24,842 nucleotides of DNA from Lachnospiraceae bacterium UBA7060 (GCA_002493835.1 DLAA01000077.1:1-24842), one strand, 5' to 3'. Shown: positions 1 to 8,346, numbered from the stretch's first letter. Translations and numbers: made by a program. Notes: generated by a model from the letters alone, not told the origin.

Positions 1-541
1 CCCATGTCCAGCAGCCGGAACTCCGCCCATAAATCCATCAGGCCGTTGCTGGAAGGCGTGCCGGTCAGCCCCACGATGCGCTTCACCTTCGGCCGGACTT
101 TCATCAATGCCTTGAACCTCTTCGTCTGGTGGTTCTTGAAAGAGGAAAGCTCGTCAATCACCACCATGTCGAAATCGAAGAGAACGCCACTGTCTTCCAC
201 AAGCCACTGCACATTTTCACGATTGATGATGGTAATGTCCGCCTGTTTTTGGAGAGCCGCCAGCCGTTCCTCCGCCGTGCCGACCGCCACACTGTATTTC
301 AGACCGCCCAAATGATCCCACTTTTTGATTTCATCCGCCCATGTGTTCCTCGCTACCCGCAAAGGAGCTATCACAAGGATTTTATGGGCTTCAAAGCGGT
401 CAAACAAAAGATCGTTTACTGCCGTCAGAGTAATTGCGGTCTTGCTCAGCCTAAGCCCATATCCAGGAGAACCGCCGCTGTCTTATGGTTCTCAATGTAA
501 TCAATCGCATAGGACTGATAATCGTGTGGTATGAACTTCAT
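1..541 (-). CDS. SNF2-family DNA helicase/translocase, phage type (partial, runs off left edge)
   Basis: The gene is read leftwards from an ATG at 541 and leaves the window after 180 codons without a stop. It is the N-terminal RecA-like half of a superfamily 2 SNF2-type ATPase: a phage-style Walker A (motif I) DMGLGLSKT at residues 27-35, a DEAH-like motif II VIDELS at 128-133, and motif III LTGTPSSN at 159-166. Proteins of this type use ATP to move along duplex DNA and are standard in clostridial phage replication modules, where they follow a VRR-NUC nuclease. Its start codon overlaps the TGA of the VRR-NUC gene (ATGA), so translation is probably coupled. The second RecA-like domain is outside the window. 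The family call is firm; the specific role in phage replication or recombination is inferred from context. Confidence 0.93.
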
Positions 542-825
542 TCGGCATCACCTCCAATCTCATCAATGATGCGTGTGATCTGTTTCCCGCTGTCCAGCAC
601 ATACACCCTGAAGCCCAGCCGCCGCAGGAGCCTGTGCCTTGCGAGCTGCAGCGGACGCGGCTTTTCGCCGGGGGCCTTTACCTCCACAAAGGCAATCCTG
701 CCTTCCGGCATCAGCACCATGCGGTCGGGCATCCCGTCAAATCCCGGAGAGACGAGTTTCGGCGCGATGCCGCCCGCCGCTTTTACGGAGTGGACAAATT
801 TCTGTTCAATGCTCTTCTCCCGCAT
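538..825 (-). CDS. VRR-NUC domain nuclease (phage)
   Basis: A 95-aa protein that is essentially a single VRR-NUC domain, a PD-(D/E)XK-fold nuclease known as a stand-alone protein in phages and as the nuclease domain of FAN1. The core is visible as GFDGMPDRMVL followed by GRIAFVEVKAPGEKP: the D of MPDR and the ExK of VEVKA are the expected metal-binding and catalytic residues. I place the start at 825 rather than at an upstream in-frame ATG because GGAGG lies 4 nt before this ATG and the protein then begins at the usual family position. It overlaps the preceding gene by 20 nt and the following SNF2 helicase by 4 nt. Likely role: branched-DNA processing together with the helicase (inferred). 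Confidence 0.93.
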   Translation of the reverse strand: MREKSIEQKFVHSVKAAGGIAPKLVSPGFDGMPDRMVLMPEGRIAFVEVKAPGEKPRPLQLARHRLLRRLGFRVYVLDSGKQITRIIDEIGGDAE

Positions 826-1324
826 ATGCCCTCCACAGTTCCTCGAAAGCATCAACCGCCCCGGTGCAGGCTCCTGTCTGCCACAGGTAGCTTGAGATTG
901 CCCGGTGGCTCGCCGTTTTGGGGAAACCAAAGTCCCTCAGCATATCCCTGACGAAATCCCCGCAGGGAGACGGTTCCGACTTGAACTTCTCTGCCCACTT
1001 AAAGAATGGGCTGGGATTGTCGTTGATGTCGCGGGTAAGGACAATCCGGTACCGCCAGTTCAGTTCCCCCGGATTCACGGGGGAATATCCCGCAAGCAGC
1101 ATGGCGTCCTTGAACTCGTTGTTCGTAAGGTAGATGCCCGTGTCATGCTCCAGGATGTGCTTCATCCCATAGCTCGTCCGCCCCCGAAGTATCTTCTTTG
1201 CGGTGCGGATGTTCTTCCCAATCCAGCCATCCACCGCTTTTTTCACTTCATCGTCATGGTCGGTAATCAGCCCACCGTCCTCCCATCCGTTCTCATTGGT
1301 GTATGGCCTGCCATTCTTTATCAT
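806..1324 (-). CDS. Phage protein with C-terminal YozE/SAM-like domain
   Basis: A 172-aa soluble protein. The C-terminal half (about 105-170) matches the YozE SAM-like pattern: FFKWAEKF, an aspartate-rich helix (DFVRDMLRDFGFPK) and a final helix containing ISSYLWQTGAC. The N-terminal half (YGMKHILEHDTGIYLTNNEF...) resembles small conserved phage proteins of unknown function that occur beside VRR-NUC genes. The start at 1324 has AAGGAGG 8 nt upstream. It opens the three-gene set SAM-like, VRR-NUC, SNF2, behind a 295-nt non-coding gap. SAM-like folds usually bind protein or nucleic acid; no catalytic residues are evident. The function is unknown, and the domain call rests on remembered family patterns. 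Confidence 0.8.
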   Translation of the reverse strand: MIKNGRPYTNENGWEDGGLITDHDDEVKKAVDGWIGKNIRTAKKILRGRTSYGMKHILEHDTGIYLTNNEFKDAMLLAGYSPVNPGELNWRYRIVLTRDINDNPSPFFKWAEKFKSEPSPCGDFVRDMLRDFGFPKTASHRAISSYLWQTGACTGAVDAFEELWRAYAGEEH

Positions 1325-1619
1325 CTTGATATCCTCCTTCCATCGGTTGTCCCGTCCACCGCCTGTCCGTGCCGCCTGTCCACGCTGAAAACCTTGGTAT
1401 TACAGGCATTTCAGCGTTTCTGCGGACAAGTGGACGGAATTTTCCCTTACGCGCGAAATACGCACGTGTGCATATATGCGGAACGTGGCCGCTATTATAA
1501 AATTTAATGTTTTTGCCTTATATAGATTTTTCTGTCCAGTTGTCCACGGATGTGCCAAAAAGCCTTGTGCCGCCTGCGTTTTGCGGCTGTGGACAACACT
1601 GGGACAGGCATTGGACGGC
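1325..1619. repeat. Non-coding gap with clustered GTCCAC/GTGGAC inverted repeats
   Basis: No convincing gene lies in this 295-nt gap. TGTCCAGTTGTCCAC (1533-1547) faces GTGGACAACACTGGGACA (1589-1606), with a small GCCGC/GCGGC stem (1569-1573/1583-1587) between them. A second dyad is CGCTGAAA (1383-1390) facing TTTCAGCG (1409-1416), framed by GTCCAC (1378-1383) and GTGGAC (1430-1435). Further copies of the core lie near 1348-1370. Between the dyads is an AT-rich stretch with a minus-strand TATAAT (1494-1499) but no good -35 element. The layout suits a phage regulatory region or replication origin beside the primase-helicase gene, upstream of the SAM-like/VRR-NUC/SNF2 set. That reading is inference; the repeats themselves are plain. 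Confidence 0.7.
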
Positions 1620-3956
1620 TCAGGCTGTCCTCGTATATATGCGCTGCCGCCCATAGATGGGGAGCATCTGTCGCACGCCGCTTTTCACCCATCCCTCAAT
1701 CCGCACCATGATGGCGGATATGGCATAGGAGTCGGAGGGGCGCATCTCCTCCTTGCCCTTGCCGAAGCATTCGCACCAGATTTCAATGTTGCTGACGGTC
1801 TGCCGCATCACGGTCCCCTCCGTCCTCGTGGGATCGTCTTGGTCGCGGAAATATTCCCGCCGCCTGTAGAGGTCCATGCCGCCCCAGCCTTCCGGCAGGA
1901 GCATATCCAGGTAGTTCCGCACGATGCCCTCGCGGTCGTCCTGCTCCATCGCCTCGCGTTGCTCCTTTTTGGCATATTCCTCAAGGTCCGCGTCGAGATA
2001 CAGCTTTTCGCCCGCCTTGGCAGTTTCGGCGGCCTCCGCCCAAATCTGCTTTATGACTTCGCCGGTCATCTCCCAAGGCTTCCACTTTCCCCGTCCGCTT
2101 ACTTTGACGTTCCAGAAGCGGCGGTTCCCCGTGATGTCGCGCAGATAGCCGTTCTCGCTGTTGGTCGTGCCGAAGAACACGCACTGCCTTGGATGCGGCG
2201 TCACCCGCCGCCCGAAACTGGCGCGGTACTTGTCGTCCTGGCGGGAAATGAACGCCTTGACCTTGTCGATGTCGGCTTTCTTCATGCCCGCAAGCTCGCC
2301 GATTTCCAGAATCCAGTACCCCTGCAGCTTCTCCGCCGCCGTCTTGTCGTTCATGTCGGAGAGCGCAAGACTGTCGGAGAACCACTCCCCGCCGAGGGCG
2401 GCGATCAGCGTACTTTTGCCGATGCCCTGCGCCCCGTTTAAGACAATCATGGTGTCGAACTTGATTCCGGGATGGTATACCCGCATATACGCCGCGCACA
2501 GGGACTTCCTCGTGACCGCCCGCACATAGGGGCTGTCCTCCGCGCCGAGGTAATCAATCAGCACGGTCTCCATTCGCTTTTCTCTGTCCCATGGAGGAAG
2601 CGACTCGAACATCTCACGGATGGGATGGTAGGAGCGGTCGTCCGTCACCTTCGTGACAGCGATGCGGTAGTTCCTGTCGGAGAACGAGCCGTAGTGGGAA
2701 TCCACAAAGCTGATGAGCTGGGCGTCGTCCGCGTCCCGCCAGAACCTCGCCGGATGCTTCCACGGCACCTCGCCCTTAATCTCCATCCCGTCGGCGAGCT
2801 GGTTGAAAACGATGCCCTTGAGGTTCGGCTCGTTCTCCATGATCAGCGTGATATTATGGAGTGAATTTTTTAAAGCCGTTGACCGGGATTCATATTCCAG
2901 CTGCTTCTTCCAGGAACCATCGTCCTCCGCGAAGTCCACCGCCGCGCCCCTCTGCTTTTCCTCCAAAATCAGTAGCTTGACCTTCTCGTCCTTACTTGCG
3001 AAATCCGCCATCTCCCGGAAGGATTTCTTCTCGTCATCACCGCCAAACAGGTGGATGCGGACGATGTCGAATGCGCTGCAGAGTCTCAGATATGCCGGGT
3101 CTTTGGCATGATGGCTGTATACGAACTTGCCGCCCTCCTTGATTTCCACACCTGGCTGGCTGCTCGACTCTTTATAGCGGTATCGGCTACCATCCGCCGA
3201 CGGCTCGTAAATGTCACCCAGGAAGGCATCCATAGCGAGATTGACGGGAAAATAGGCATTATTGAAAACGCCGACAATGCCGTCCTTCTCCAAAGGATCC
3301 GCCTGTTTCTTATCGCTGACGCCCTTCGCCTCGCTCTCCCTGGAGGACGTGGGCAACCTTGCCGGATCCGTCCACTCGGGATGCGCCGAAAGGATATCAT
3401 CCGGGTCAAACCAGCCGCCGTCCGTCACAAGATACAGGTATTCGCCGTTCGACGGCGTACTCGGCCAGTACATCATCTGGTTCGGGAGGTAGGAGCATTC
3501 GTCAAACATATCGATGCCAAGCTCCTCCGCCACATACCTTGAGATGGCGACATATTCCTCCGGCGACACATCCCTCGTAAGCGGAATCAGTACCCGCACC
3601 CTCGGACTCTCCGGCACATGGCCGTGCGTGGAGTAAAGGCAGGAGCGGTATTTCATCCGATTCTTGTAATCATCCACAAACACCACCGTAACCCTGTCCC
3701 CGTCCAGGCTGATCACGGAACGGCACGCCACATTCTGCAAGAGACGCCTGCCGCCTATCAGGGCTCCGCAGACAAAGCCGCCGTGGTCTTTTGCCGCTTC
3801 GCGCTCCTTTGACTTCATCTTTGCGTATTCTTCCACCGACTCCGGCGTCCGGATGGTGGTTTTCAGTCTCTCACACAGGTCATCGAAAGTCGTGGTCTTG
3901 TTCGACCATTTCTTCGCATGGCTACTGTGTCCGTAAGCAATTGGTAAATCACGCAT
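1620..3956 (-). CDS. Phage replication protein: primase-like N-terminus with VapE-family helicase C-terminus
   Basis: A 778-aa two-part replication protein. Residues about 80-180 resemble the N-terminal primase-polymerase-like region seen in phage VapE proteins (SLDGD at 83-87, VFVDDYKNRM, then NQMMYWPS), although I cannot confirm all metal ligands. Residues about 470-690 are the Virulence-associated E/P4-type ATPase: Walker A GAQGIGKST (508-516), the acidic Walker B region ILEIGELAGM (549-558), FFGTTN (594-599) and NRRFW (611-615), the usual sensor and arginine region. Such proteins unwind and prime phage or island DNA. The start at 3956 has GGAGGAGG about 9 nt upstream and overlaps the end of the DUF4406 gene by 8 nt. 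It is full length for the family and intact. Confidence 0.93.
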   Translation of the reverse strand: MRDLPIAYGHSSHAKKWSNKTTTFDDLCERLKTTIRTPESVEEYAKMKSKEREAAKDHGGFVCGALIGGRRLLQNVACRSVISLDGDRVTVVFVDDYKNRMKYRSCLYSTHGHVPESPRVRVLIPLTRDVSPEEYVAISRYVAEELGIDMFDECSYLPNQMMYWPSTPSNGEYLYLVTDGGWFDPDDILSAHPEWTDPARLPTSSRESEAKGVSDKKQADPLEKDGIVGVFNNAYFPVNLAMDAFLGDIYEPSADGSRYRYKESSSQPGVEIKEGGKFVYSHHAKDPAYLRLCSAFDIVRIHLFGGDDEKKSFREMADFASKDEKVKLLILEEKQRGAAVDFAEDDGSWKKQLEYESRSTALKNSLHNITLIMENEPNLKGIVFNQLADGMEIKGEVPWKHPARFWRDADDAQLISFVDSHYGSFSDRNYRIAVTKVTDDRSYHPIREMFESLPPWDREKRMETVLIDYLGAEDSPYVRAVTRKSLCAAYMRVYHPGIKFDTMIVLNGAQGIGKSTLIAALGGEWFSDSLALSDMNDKTAAEKLQGYWILEIGELAGMKKADIDKVKAFISRQDDKYRASFGRRVTPHPRQCVFFGTTNSENGYLRDITGNRRFWNVKVSGRGKWKPWEMTGEVIKQIWAEAAETAKAGEKLYLDADLEEYAKKEQREAMEQDDREGIVRNYLDMLLPEGWGGMDLYRRREYFRDQDDPTRTEGTVMRQTVSNIEIWCECFGKGKEEMRPSDSYAISAIMVRIEGWVKSGVRQMLPIYGRQRIYTRTA

Positions 3957-4383
3957 CTGCCTTAACCTCCTCCAATCCTTCTGTGAAATAGCGGATAGTC
4001 TTGCCCAGCTTTTTCGCCCTCACAATTTCCGCAACCATGCCCTCAGATATATGGCTGCCAAACACCCATACCTCCTGGCATTTTGCAAGGATCACTTTGC
4101 CCATATAGAGGGCAAGCGGGCGTTCCGTCTTTTCAGACAGAAACTGCGGAAAAAGCAAATGTACGGTCAGAGGGATAGTGCCCTTATCAACCGCAAAGCG
4201 GGAGTAGCGCCGTGCTTTTTCGGTATTGCTGTCAATGTCGCCGCTGAACGGGCTGCAGATATAGACCAGCGGCCGGAAGCAGGCAGCCCTGCGGGCCGCC
4301 TTTTCTTCCTTTTCGATCTTTGTCAGTGCGTGATATGTGGTCGGATCCATGTACCCTTCCGAGTTTTTCTTATCAATCATCAT
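3949..4383 (-). CDS. DUF4406 family phage protein
   Basis: A protein of about 144 aa. After a charged 30-residue lead it carries the DUF4406 signature: LVYICSPFSGD near the N-terminus, a helix with NTEKARRYSRFAVDKG, then TVHLLFPQFLSE and VWVFGSHISEGMVAEI. DUF4406 is related in fold to nucleoside 2-deoxyribosyltransferases, so a nucleotide-related activity is possible but unproven. The start is one of two adjacent ATGs (4383 or 4380) behind GGGAGG; the open frame extends further upstream, but that part only shadows the antirepressor gene. It overlaps the antirepressor end by 11 nt and the primase-helicase start by 8 nt, so it belongs to one tightly packed operon. Confidence 0.85.
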   Translation of the reverse strand: MMIDKKNSEGYMDPTTYHALTKIEKEEKAARRAACFRPLVYICSPFSGDIDSNTEKARRYSRFAVDKGTIPLTVHLLFPQFLSEKTERPLALYMGKVILAKCQEVWVFGSHISEGMVAEIVRAKKLGKTIRYFTEGLEEVKADA

Positions 4384-5167
4384 ATCCGTCCTCCCGTTCC
4401 ATCGTGGGCAGAGTGCCGTCCGCCTTAAGCAGGTCGTAGATGAACAGCCGCCCCTGCTGCGTCCAGTAGGTGTGTACCTTCGTGTGGACGGTGCCGTCAT
4501 TTGCCGGATAGCTGTGGGTTTTGGTGCTTGTGTAGCCCCTCTTGGCATATTTCTGGTACAGCAGCCAGATGCCGCCCTGCTTGAACTGCACGCCTTTTCC
4601 GTGCAGATACCGGTTCATGCGGTTAGCCGACCAGCCGTAGTCCTTGGCGATTACCGAAATTGCCACAAGGTCTTTGCAGTTCAGAACCACATCGTAGTAG
4701 CTCGCCTTCGGCTTCATCTCTGCGATCTGCTGCTTCTGGACAGCCACCGTCTCCGTCAGCACCCTTGCTTTTTCCCTCTCCGCCTTCAGCTGTGTAAGTG
4801 CCGCAATCAGCGTGTCGGGATCGGCAAGCAGCTCGTCCACCGCATACACGCCATGCTTTCGGATGGCGGGCAACACCTCGGACGTTACCCAGCGTTTGAA
4901 CCTTTTCGCCGCCGGCAGCTTGCTTGAGAGGATAAGGCTGTAAAGACCGCTCTCATTGATGACGTACATTTCGCGGCTCTGGCCTGAGTCGGTAAAACAC
5001 CGACTCAGCTTATCGTCGCTGTCAACATGGCGTTTGAGCGCATCCGAGGTGTCCTTGTAGCCGAGAATCCCCGCCACATCTTTTCCGACAAAATACGGCT
5101 CGTCTCCAATGACCATTGTGCGGACAGAGCCGAATTCCTCGCTCTTAAAAATCTGTAATTCATGCAT
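4373..5167 (-). CDS. Phage antirepressor with BRO N-terminal and KilAC C-terminal domains
   Basis: A 264-aa protein. Residues 1-110 form a BRO-N domain (YFVGKDVAGILGY, YVINESGLYSLI, FKRWVTSEVLPAIRKHG). A short coiled linker (about 115-150, KAEREKARVLTETVAVQKQQ) follows, then a KilAC domain (YYDVVLNCKDLVAISVIAKD, YGWSANRMNRYLHGKGV). This is the classical layout of phage antirepressors, which bind DNA or repressor protein to steer the lysis-lysogeny choice. The start has GGAGG 8 nt upstream. A terminator at 5383-5429 separates it from the polymerase operon, so this gene probably has its own promoter in 5168-5382; I see no convincing -35/-10 pair there. Confidence 0.93.
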   Translation of the reverse strand: MHELQIFKSEEFGSVRTMVIGDEPYFVGKDVAGILGYKDTSDALKRHVDSDDKLSRCFTDSGQSREMYVINESGLYSLILSSKLPAAKRFKRWVTSEVLPAIRKHGVYAVDELLADPDTLIAALTQLKAEREKARVLTETVAVQKQQIAEMKPKASYYDVVLNCKDLVAISVIAKDYGWSANRMNRYLHGKGVQFKQGGIWLLYQKYAKRGYTSTKTHSYPANDGTVHTKVHTYWTQQGRLFIYDLLKADGTLPTMEREDGYDD

Positions 5168-5221
5168 ACGAATTACCTCCGTTTTTCTGTAAAGTAAGGC
5201 AGTCTTTGCTGTCTCCTGCCT

Positions 5222-5253
5222 CTATAGGCAAAGGAAAACTGCCAAATCCGAAG
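5222..5253 (-). repeat. Copy 1 of a 32-nt intergenic repeat (CTATAGGC family)
   Basis: On the minus strand it starts CTTCGGATTTGGCAG and ends TTTGCCTATAG. It aligns without gaps to 10085-10116, with 26 of 32 positions identical by hand count. A weaker relative is at 11032-11059, and a fragment (TTTTTTTGCCTATTAG) lies near 19140. Copies 1 and 2 also share an ATTTATA stretch just before the repeat on the minus strand. TGCC/GGCA flanking the TCTATA centre gives this copy a small dyad. Confidence 0.7.
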
Positions 5254-5382
5254 CAGCCGCCGAAAAATTTTTATAAATGTCTGGTATGACCTGCAGGCAC
5301 ATTCCCAAAACGGGAATCCGATGCGTTAAATCTCTTGTGATGCAAACGAGGCCGGCACAAAATTGCGCTGACCTGATACGAT

Positions 5383-5429
5383 AAAAAAACAGGCATCTGT
5401 CTGCCAAGGAGTAAAACAGATGCCCGTTT
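5383..5429 (-). terminator. Rho-independent terminator after the 104-aa gene
   Basis: Minus-strand hairpin with stem arms 5416-5424 (read as GGCATCTGT) and 5392-5400 (ACAGATGCC), extended by AAAC/GTTT pairing with one mismatch, and a 15-nt loop. Seven T residues follow on the minus strand (5383-5389). It lies 11 nt past the stop of the 104-aa gene and should end the polymerase-operon transcript. Confidence 0.87.
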
Positions 5430-5439
5430 ATCCATTTTG

Positions 5440-5754
5440 CTACTGTATCAGTCTGATGTTCCGCTCCATCCTTTTCCGCAGCGTTTCCGTCCTGTTAAAC
5501 TGCGCCCTCCAGTAACAGTACCCGGACGAGTCCTCTGACAGTTCCGACATCTTCCGCTTATGCTCACCGCAAAGCGCCGCATATCCGTCCGCCATCTCCC
5601 GCAGAGTGGAAAGCAGTTCTGCCCTTGTCTCATCGGAGCAGTACCAGTTGATAAGTTTCGCAATCTTCCGTGCCTTCTGAATAGGGCAGGGAAAAAACGC
5701 GGCTATATTCAGTTCCATATATCCCGTCTCATATTCAATCCGCAGCCGTTCCAT
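5440..5754 (-). CDS. Hypothetical phage protein, 104 aa
   Basis: A small, charged, probably helical protein without membrane segments. It begins MERLRIEYETGYMELN, contains KARKIAKLINWYCSDETRAEL, and has a C-terminal helix rich in R, E and K. I do not recognise a named family, although similar small proteins follow family A polymerase genes in clostridial phages. Its start has AGGTGG about 6 nt upstream and lies 8 nt past the polymerase stop, so the two genes are cotranscribed; the terminator after it marks the operon end. The reading frame is supported by spacing and ribosome binding site rather than by a recognised motif. Confidence 0.78.
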   Translation of the reverse strand: MERLRIEYETGYMELNIAAFFPCPIQKARKIAKLINWYCSDETRAELLSTLREMADGYAALCGEHKRKMSELSEDSSGYCYWRAQFNRTETLRKRMERNIRLIQ

Positions 5755-5762
5755 ATGACCAC

Positions 5763-7700
5763 CTAATCTTTCCTGTAAAAATCACATTCGTATCCGTCCG
5801 CCCGCAAAAGAAGTCCCCTTGCCCATGGCGGCGTCCTGCCCATCTGCTCACAAACGGCGGCAAGGGACATCCGTCTGTCCGCTTCAATAATGATCTCGTC
5901 ATGGACGTGCGCCACGATGGAACAGCAGGAGAGTGTCCGCATGGCATAGCAGAGGATATCCCTCGAAACCGCCTGGACGATATTCTCCACCAGCTTGCCG
6001 CCGAAGGTTTCCAGCCGCTCCCATTTTTTTGTGCCGCCCACGCCCATGTAGGTGACGGACTCCCCGCCAAAACGGTTCTCGCCGATCCTCGGCTTCACAT
6101 AGGCAAGCCGCCTGCCGGACGGGAGCGTGATGAACATCATGCCGCTCTGGTAAACAAAACGGATGCCGTGTGTCTCCGTGAATATCCGCTTTTTGATGCA
6201 CTCCTTCACCGCGCGGTCAACATCCCGCCAAAGTTCGATAATGTGTGGGTTTGAACTCCGCCACATATCCACCAGCGGCTGCAGTTCCTCTTCGACAAGC
6301 CCCATCTCCAATGCGCCCATGGATTTCAGTGCGCCGACCGAACCGCCGTAGCCTAATGCCAACTCAGCGATTTTGCCTTTCTGCCGCAGATGGCCGTTCA
6401 CGCCGTGCTTTTCAACGGGGACGCGGAACATCTGGCTTGCGGATGCGCAGTAAATGTCGCCGCCGTCCTCGAACACCTTCAGCCGCCATTTCTCCCCGGC
6501 AAGCCATGCAATCACCCTGGCCTCAATGGCGGAAAAGTCCGCTACGATGAACTTTCTGCTGTTCTGCGGCACGAATGCCGTGCGGATGAGCTGCGAGAGT
6601 GTATCGGGGACATCCTCGTAGAGCAGTTTCAAAGCGTCATAATCCCCGCACCGCACCAATGCCCGCGCCTGCGCCAAGTCCGGGATATGGTTCTGCGGCA
6701 GGTTCTGAAGCTGGATTATGCGTCCGCTGTACCGCCCGGTGCGATTGGCTCCATAAAATTGGAACATCCCATGCGCACGGCTGTCGGCACATACCGCATT
6801 CTCCATCGCCGTGTATTTCTTGACCGATGACCTGGCAAGTTGCTGACGCAGGGTAAGCACGGTCTTTAACGGCTCTGGCGCATCCTTCAGCAGTTCCGCC
6901 ACCGCCTTCTTATCCAGCGCATCCGTCTTCATCCCATTCTCCAAAAGCCACTGCTTCATCTGCTGTACGGAATTGGGGTTCTCCAGTTCCGTCAGTTTTT
7001 TCATTGCCGCCGACAGCTCCGCCTTGGAGCGCCCGTCCATGGCGATTGCCCGACGCACCATCTCCATGTCCACGCCGATGCCCCGATCATTGATCTCTTG
7101 GTCGAGGCGGTATTCCTCCCACACGAAATCTGGTACGGGGAACTTTGAAAGCCGCTGCTGTATCTGCATTTCCGTTTCCACATCACGGAAATTGTATGTT
7201 TTGAAACGCTCCCATTTCTCTCTGTCATGCTCCGGCAGGTTGCGTGTCCTTCCGCCATTCGCCTTGGTGGGCTTGCAGGGAACGCAGAAATAGCGAATCA
7301 GGTCTTTGCCCTCGGTCAGCTTCTGCTTTTCCAGCCCAAGCGCCGCACCCACGCTTTCCAGTGAAAGCGGCAGCCCAAGGTAAGCCGACCACACCATCGT
7401 GCAGCGCCAGCCCTCCGGCTCCAGCCATTCTTCAAGATAATTTGACAGACACACCCGTTCAAACGCCGCATTATATGCCCACTTGGTAACCGTTTCATCG
7501 GAAAGTGCCGCAATAATCTCCTTCGGCACTTCATCGCCCCGCACCAGGTCATACACCGCAATGTCCCCGCCGTTCACTGACACGCCGAACAGCAGGATTT
7601 CAAAAGCGGGGGATTCCGCATATTTATACACGCCGCACTTGGATAAATCCACATCGCTGTAGGTCTCCAAGTCCAGCGAAAGCGTCTTGATTTTTCCCAT
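5763..7700 (-). CDS. Phage family A DNA polymerase with 3'-5' exonuclease domain
   Basis: A 645-aa replicative polymerase. The N-terminal exonuclease domain shows SLDLETYSD (residues 8-16; D10 and E12 are the expected metal ligands) and WAYNAAFER (74-82). The polymerase domain shows the thumb-palm segment GANRTGRYSGR (317-327), motif A VADFSAIEARV (386-396), motif B RQKGKIAELALGYGG (about 439-453; K is the dNTP-contacting lysine) and motif C AHVHDEIIIE near residue 600. All catalytic aspartates are present, so the enzyme should be active. The length suits the short phage subfamily that lacks a 5' nuclease domain. The start has AAAGGA 8 nt upstream. A GC-rich hairpin separates it from the DUF2815 gene. 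Confidence 0.97.
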   Translation of the reverse strand: MGKIKTLSLDLETYSDVDLSKCGVYKYAESPAFEILLFGVSVNGGDIAVYDLVRGDEVPKEIIAALSDETVTKWAYNAAFERVCLSNYLEEWLEPEGWRCTMVWSAYLGLPLSLESVGAALGLEKQKLTEGKDLIRYFCVPCKPTKANGGRTRNLPEHDREKWERFKTYNFRDVETEMQIQQRLSKFPVPDFVWEEYRLDQEINDRGIGVDMEMVRRAIAMDGRSKAELSAAMKKLTELENPNSVQQMKQWLLENGMKTDALDKKAVAELLKDAPEPLKTVLTLRQQLARSSVKKYTAMENAVCADSRAHGMFQFYGANRTGRYSGRIIQLQNLPQNHIPDLAQARALVRCGDYDALKLLYEDVPDTLSQLIRTAFVPQNSRKFIVADFSAIEARVIAWLAGEKWRLKVFEDGGDIYCASASQMFRVPVEKHGVNGHLRQKGKIAELALGYGGSVGALKSMGALEMGLVEEELQPLVDMWRSSNPHIIELWRDVDRAVKECIKKRIFTETHGIRFVYQSGMMFITLPSGRRLAYVKPRIGENRFGGESVTYMGVGGTKKWERLETFGGKLVENIVQAVSRDILCYAMRTLSCCSIVAHVHDEIIIEADRRMSLAAVCEQMGRTPPWARGLLLRADGYECDFYRKD

Positions 7701-7726
7701 ATTGTCATCCTTTCCTGAATATTAAA

Positions 7727-7764
7727 GGCGGCGGGATCGTCCAAAATCAGACATTCCCGCCGCC
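7727..7764 (-). terminator. GC-rich hairpin between DUF2815 and polymerase genes (attenuator-like)
   Basis: GGCGGCGGGA (7727-7736) pairs perfectly with TCCCGCCGCC (7755-7764) across an 18-nt loop. On the minus strand it is followed by TTTAATATT rather than a clean T run. It lies between the DUF2815 stop and the polymerase start, so it may act as a partial terminator lowering polymerase expression, or as an mRNA-stabilising end. The stem is certain; the role is inferred. Confidence 0.55.
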
Positions 7765-7782
7765 CGCCGTTATGCTATGTGC

Positions 7783-8346
7783 TTACGAGAGGAAGTCGTC
7801 CTCACTCTCGTCCGCGAAATCGTCCTCGGCTCTGGTCTTGCCGCCCAAAGGCTCCCCGTCACGGATCTTCTGAAGGTTGTTCAAACCACAGGCGATGCCG
7901 CGGTTTCCATTGCTGTTGAAGGCGTAAAAGTTGATGCTCGCCCTGCCGTACACGCCGCTGTATACCTCCGAGGTGTCGATGATCGGCTGGCGGTCAGCAT
8001 CCACGATTCCGGGAGCCGTACTGCTGTTGGCGTTGACAAAGTACGCATTGGCGTAGGCTTCATCGTCCGGGCGCTCCAGGTCGCCGTCACGGAGCGGGGT
8101 TTTCAAAATGGAGAGCGCGGGTACGGCCTTGCTGCTGCCCTTCAGCTTGGACTGCCCCTCCTCGTAGGCAGCCTGGATCGCGGCTTTGATTTTGTTTACC
8201 GTAGCCGTGTCCGACTTCGGGATGATGAGCGACACCGAGAACTTCGGCGCGCCGCCGTTGATGGACTTTGCCTGCCACACATTGGCATAGCTCCATCTGG
8301 TGCCAGGTCCTGTGATAACTTTTGTCGGGTTAGTGAAATTTGCCAT
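7783..8346 (-). CDS. DUF2815 protein, probable phage ssDNA-binding protein
   Basis: A 187-aa protein matching DUF2815 along its length: TRWSYANVWQ near the N-terminus, KFSVSLIIPKSD, a LKTPLRDGD segment, VYSGVYGRASINFYAF, and a strongly acidic C-terminal tail (EDDFADESEDDFLS). DUF2815 proteins sit beside phage polymerases and are thought to be OB-fold single-stranded DNA-binding proteins; the acidic tail is typical of such proteins and would recruit partners. The start has AGGAGG 8 nt upstream and abuts the DUF2800 stop with no gap. The family is firm; the DNA-binding role comes from family knowledge and context. Confidence 0.93.
   Translation of the reverse strand: MANFTNPTKVITGPGTRWSYANVWQAKSINGGAPKFSVSLIIPKSDTATVNKIKAAIQAAYEEGQSKLKGSSKAVPALSILKTPLRDGDLERPDDEAYANAYFVNANSSTAPGIVDADRQPIIDTSEVYSGVYGRASINFYAFNSNGNRGIACGLNNLQKIRDGEPLGGKTRAEDDFADESEDDFLS

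Larger units (their letters stand above)
5168..5439. other. Intergenic region between antirepressor and 104-aa gene
   Basis: This 272-nt gap holds the terminator of the upstream minus-strand genes and one copy of the CTATAGGC repeat family, each listed separately. A 61-codon minus-strand open frame (5222-5407) spans both elements, lacks a ribosome binding site and is not called a gene. The rest, including an AT-rich TATAAA stretch near 5270, presumably carries the antirepressor promoter, but no consensus promoter can be identified by eye. Confidence 0.6.

Noticed and set aside
1325..1619. CRISPR-like array from the repeated GTCCAC motifs
   Set aside because: The repeats are short, inverted and unevenly spaced, with no constant-length spacers and no cas genes.
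1476..2441. Long plus-strand open frame (321 codons)
   Set aside because: It lies antisense to the primase-helicase gene, has no recognisable domain and no ribosome binding site; it is a shadow caused by GC-rich codon usage.
5222..5407. Minus-strand 61-codon open frame ending SDLAVFLCL
   Set aside because: It runs through the terminator hairpin and the CTATAGGC repeat and lacks a ribosome binding site. Kept only as a hint that the repeat may be a gene relic.
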